Below, piece by piece: positions 37,771 to 40,463 of a stretch of DNA of 40,463 bases. The DNA lies in the NCBI GenBank assembly GCA_016282955.1, contig JAEELX010000054.1, forward strand, positions 1 to 40,463, given 5' to 3'. The notes under the pieces were generated by a model. It was not told where the DNA came from. It searched no databases and saw nothing but the letters and a program-made list of their open reading frames with translations. The first letter of the stretch is position 1, and each line of letters opens with the position of its first letter. The DNA comes from Paludibacteraceae bacterium. Its GTDB lineage: Bacteria; Bacteroidota; Bacteroidia; Bacteroidales; Paludibacteraceae. Made by a program: the position numbers and the translations under genes.

Positions 37771-39587
37771 TATTCTATTTGAATTTTATGTGCCATTGTC
37801 CATTGGTCATTGCGATTGAGAGAGGACGTTCGAACTCGCCAAAAATAAACACCCGATTGCAATTTTTCCAAACCTACATAATCTTTTGAATACAGAAAAT
37901 CCTGCGGCGTTTCGGTCGAAAAAACGATATGTTCAAACGCTTCATCGGTTGCCACTTGGAACTGAAATATCACGGCTTTGGCACCGCTCCGCCACGAAAA
38001 TTCAATGGGGAAACTTTCTTTACTATGGTTCTTTGGGGAAAGTAATTTGGTCTTTTTGAGCTTAGCATCGGCCGTATTAAAGACGCGAAAAGAGTACTCA
38101 TTATCGTATTTATCCAGCACACTTACGGCAAATTTATGGCTATTATAGGAGATATGGTCGGGTAATTCAAAATAATTTTCATAGGCGATGCCAAGCAAAA
38201 ATTTTGCCTGATTGAATAGTTTATGGACACTATTGGTCTCGTTTGCACTATAAAAATCCTCGTTTGGGATGGCGTAAAGGGCAAAATGTACCTCATTAAA
38301 GTTACCGTTAAAGTCCCAAAAAATAGTGTTGTCTCGAATGATTATATTTTCCACCATCGGCATCAACGTGGCAGGCTTCCAATTGATAGCGGGACAAAGA
38401 GCCGGATACGGGAAAACATAACTAAATTTTTCACGCAAACTATTGTCAAAAATCCAGCCTTTAGTGTTAAACAGAACCGACCCAGCCTGATTTTTGGGAA
38501 CCGCTTGGCGATTTAATAAAGCCTCATTGGGCAATTCATTGATGGAATAAAGCCCGCTATTGTAGCGATAGACAGCCATGCTGGGATACATGCGAAGGTT
38601 ATACGGCTCGCACACCTTCCCCCACCAACGGCACAAAGTCTCATAATCCTGCTCGCTCCCAATCCCCCAATACAACTGGGGTGAAATATAATCCACATAC
38701 CCTCCTTTTATCCACGCAATCGGGTCGCAATAAATTTGCTTGTACATATCTGCCCCGTTCACGTTTGCGGGTAAGGTTAAGCCCTCGTTTTGTGCCACTC
38801 TGTCGTTCATCGTCCAAATCCCAAAAGGAGCCACTCCAAACACCACCCAAGGACAAACCGCTTGAATCGTGTCGTAAAGCGACTTGATCATTGTGTTCAC
38901 ATTATTCCGCCTCCAATCGTGGATAGTTATGCCTGCTGGCTTATACCGTTGTACCGATTTAGCATCTTGTGTAGTGGTTCCATCGTAGGAATAAAAGTAG
39001 TCATCCAAGATGATGCCGTCCACCCGATAATGGTTGATGATGTCTCCGACTATCTTTTTTATTTGTCGCTGAACGGCTGGATTGCCAGGGTCTAAAATGG
39101 TACACGTCTTATACTTTAAAAGCCAATCGGGATGCGTTCGGGCATAGTCATTCCGCAAATCGTCTCGGTGCTTCCAACCTTGTTGTAAGGCATAACGATA
39201 CGGATTGATCCAACCATGACATGACAAACCCCGCTTATGACATTCTTCGATACAAAATTCGAGAGGGTCATAGCCTGGATTCACGCCACGCCCTTTATTG
39301 AGCCACGAAGACCACGGCTCGTATGCCGAATGATAAAAAGCATCACAGGCAGGCCGAATCTGAAAAAAAACAGCATTGAAGTTGAGACTTGCGACAGAAT
39401 CTAAAATCTCACATAACTCCCGCTGCTGTTTTTTTATATCCGTTATTGAATCGGATGGCCAATCGGTGTTGAGTACTGTTGTGAGCCACGTTGCCCGCAT
39501 TTCACGCTTGGGTGATTGTGCAAAAAGCAAACAGGTAAACAAAAGGCAAACAAGGACACAAGCCACACGATGAGCCAACCTTTCCAT
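37770..39587 (-). CDS. Glycoside hydrolase family 10-like (GHL10/YngK-like) secreted protein
   Basis: Signal peptide; KREMRATWLTTVLNTDWPSD...FNAVFFQIRPACDAFYHSAYEPWSSWLNKGRGVNPGYDPLEFCIEECHKRGL; VDGIILDDYFY. Confidence 0.9.
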   Translation of the reverse strand: MERLAHRVACVLVCLLFTCLLFAQSPKREMRATWLTTVLNTDWPSDSITDIKKQQRELCEILDSVASLNFNAVFFQIRPACDAFYHSAYEPWSSWLNKGRGVNPGYDPLEFCIEECHKRGLSCHGWINPYRYALQQGWKHRDDLRNDYARTHPDWLLKYKTCTILDPGNPAVQRQIKKIVGDIINHYRVDGIILDDYFYSYDGTTTQDAKSVQRYKPAGITIHDWRRNNVNTMIKSLYDTIQAVCPWVVFGVAPFGIWTMNDRVAQNEGLTLPANVNGADMYKQIYCDPIAWIKGGYVDYISPQLYWGIGSEQDYETLCRWWGKVCEPYNLRMYPSMAVYRYNSGLYSINELPNEALLNRQAVPKNQAGSVLFNTKGWIFDNSLREKFSYVFPYPALCPAINWKPATLMPMVENIIIRDNTIFWDFNGNFNEVHFALYAIPNEDFYSANETNSVHKLFNQAKFLLGIAYENYFELPDHISYNSHKFAVSVLDKYDNEYSFRVFNTADAKLKKTKLLSPKNHSKESFPIEFSWRSGAKAVIFQFQVATDEAFEHIVFSTETPQDFLYSKDYVGLEKLQSGVYFWRVRTSSLNRNDQWTMAHKIQIE

Positions 39588-39612
39588 CTTTTATTCGTTA
39601 CCTATCAATATG

Positions 39613-40463
39613 TTAACGACGAGTACTACTACTGCTTCCACGCGACGAACTGCTACTGGACGAACTGCTTCGCGAAGAACTTCCGCCAGATGAATAACTC
39701 CCACGTGATGATGAACCACTCGAGAAACTGCTTGACGAACTCGAAGTGCTTCTTGACGAACTACCCGTATAACTACGTGACGAGGTCGAACTGCTCCGCG
39801 AACTACTGCTGGACGAGTATGAAGGAGCAGAAGACGAACTCCGCGATGACGTAGAGTAGGAAGCCGAACGCGAAGGAGAGCTGGACGTACTATAACTTGA
39901 GCCACCGACTGAGCGTGTCGAAGAACTGGATACCGAACGCGATGAAGCAGCACTACTGCTGCCGCTCGAACGGGTTGTCGTATAGCTGGTGTTTGAACGA
40001 TTAGAAGCCGTTGACACACTACGAGAAGGTGCACTCGTTGCACTGGCACTTCGACTGGAGGCCGTCGCACGCGAAGAACTCTCTACAGAACGACTCGAAG
40101 CCGTGTAGGAACTGCCGTAGGTTGTGCGAGGAGCCGCAGAACGAGTCGAGGCTGCACTACCCACCCTTGTCGTACTACCCGAATAAGCCGAACGATTAGT
40201 CGCTGCCGAACGGTTTGAAGCCGCACTACCTGTCGTACCACGAACGCTATATAAATCTCTTGCATTCGAGATGGAACGGCTTGTAGGAGTAGCATAACGA
40301 ACCGAGCGAGATGCGAACGAACGGTCAGGATACCGCGTTACATAGTCCCTCCGAGAAGGAGACGCTGCACGCATCGAAACATAAGTCGGACGCGGTCTAT
40401 ATGCATAACAGTACGAGCAAAAGTGGTGATGATAGAGGAAATCATAACAACGACCGTAGAAAA
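39613..40463 (-). CDS. Ser/Arg-rich low-complexity protein, C-terminal part (open to the right edge)
   Basis: Frame stays open upstream of M at 40374: FYGRCYDFLYHHHFCSYCYAYRPRPTYVSMRAASPSRRDYVTRYPDRSF..., then about 200 aa of mostly Ser with Arg/Thr/Gly/Tyr. Confidence 0.65.
   Translation of the reverse strand, partial: FYGRCYDFLYHHHFCSYCYAYRPRPTYVSMRAASPSRRDYVTRYPDRSFASRSVRYATPTSRSISNARDLYSVRGTTGSAASNRSAATNRSAYSGSTTRVGSAASTRSAAPRTTYGSSYTASSRSVESSSRATASSRSASATSAPSRSVSTASNRSNTSYTTTRSSGSSSAASSRSVSSSSTRSVGGSSYSTSSSPSRSASYSTSSRSSSSAPSYSSSSSSRSSSTSSRSYTGSSSRSTSSSSSSFSSGSSSRGSYSSGGSSSRSSSSSSSSSRGSSSSTRR

Noticed and set aside
35869-39587. MBOAT plus GHL10-like genes as a novel polysaccharide acetylation system
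   Set aside because: Both families are common in Bacteroidota; no AlgJ/DltD-type partner is visible in the window to support a dedicated system.
39591-40070. Minus-strand ORF in another frame (Arg/Val-rich, 159 aa)
   Set aside because: Shadow frame of the Ser/Arg low-complexity gene; biased composition comes from the repetitive DNA.

Overview
The window looks like a Bacteroidota (probably Bacteroidales) chromosome segment, judged from gene families and TTTG-N19-TAnnTTTG-type promoters. Most of it is housekeeping: trkH (partial), trkA, dxs, GH3/NagZ-like, pgi, lysS, aroB, a DUF2461 gene, tRNA-Arg(CCU), a viroplasmin/RNase H gene, gapA, an MFS transporter, smpB, an M3 peptidase, a PpiD-like gene, an M23 peptidase, a GT2 gene, an MBL hydrolase, coaE, an MBOAT gene and a GHL10-like gene. 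Two accessory regions stand out. (1) At ~1.7-6.0 kb an AT-rich, plus-strand three-gene cassette lies between dxs and trkA. It encodes a beta-class (TSPPY) DNA methyltransferase whose C-terminus resembles a staphylococcal-nuclease/OB fold lacking its catalytic residues, a probable MjaI-family restriction endonuclease, and a DUF262+DUF1524 (GmrSD-like) protein. A decayed IS481-like transposase remnant lies on one edge. A by-eye scan found only about six CTAG sites in the window, consistent with but not proof of CTAG specificity. (2) At ~26.5-31.1 kb three tandem BACON-type lipoprotein genes have diverged coding sequences, while their promoter/5'UTR block is nearly identical (109/111 nt between two copies) and their 3' hairpins are conserved. 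Also notable are a G10 tract upstream of a secreted protein gene, a Ser/Arg-rich partial protein at the right edge, a Cys/Lys/Glu-rich lipoprotein, and an AT-rich acyltransferase gene. All calls come from reading the sequence; no database searches were run.
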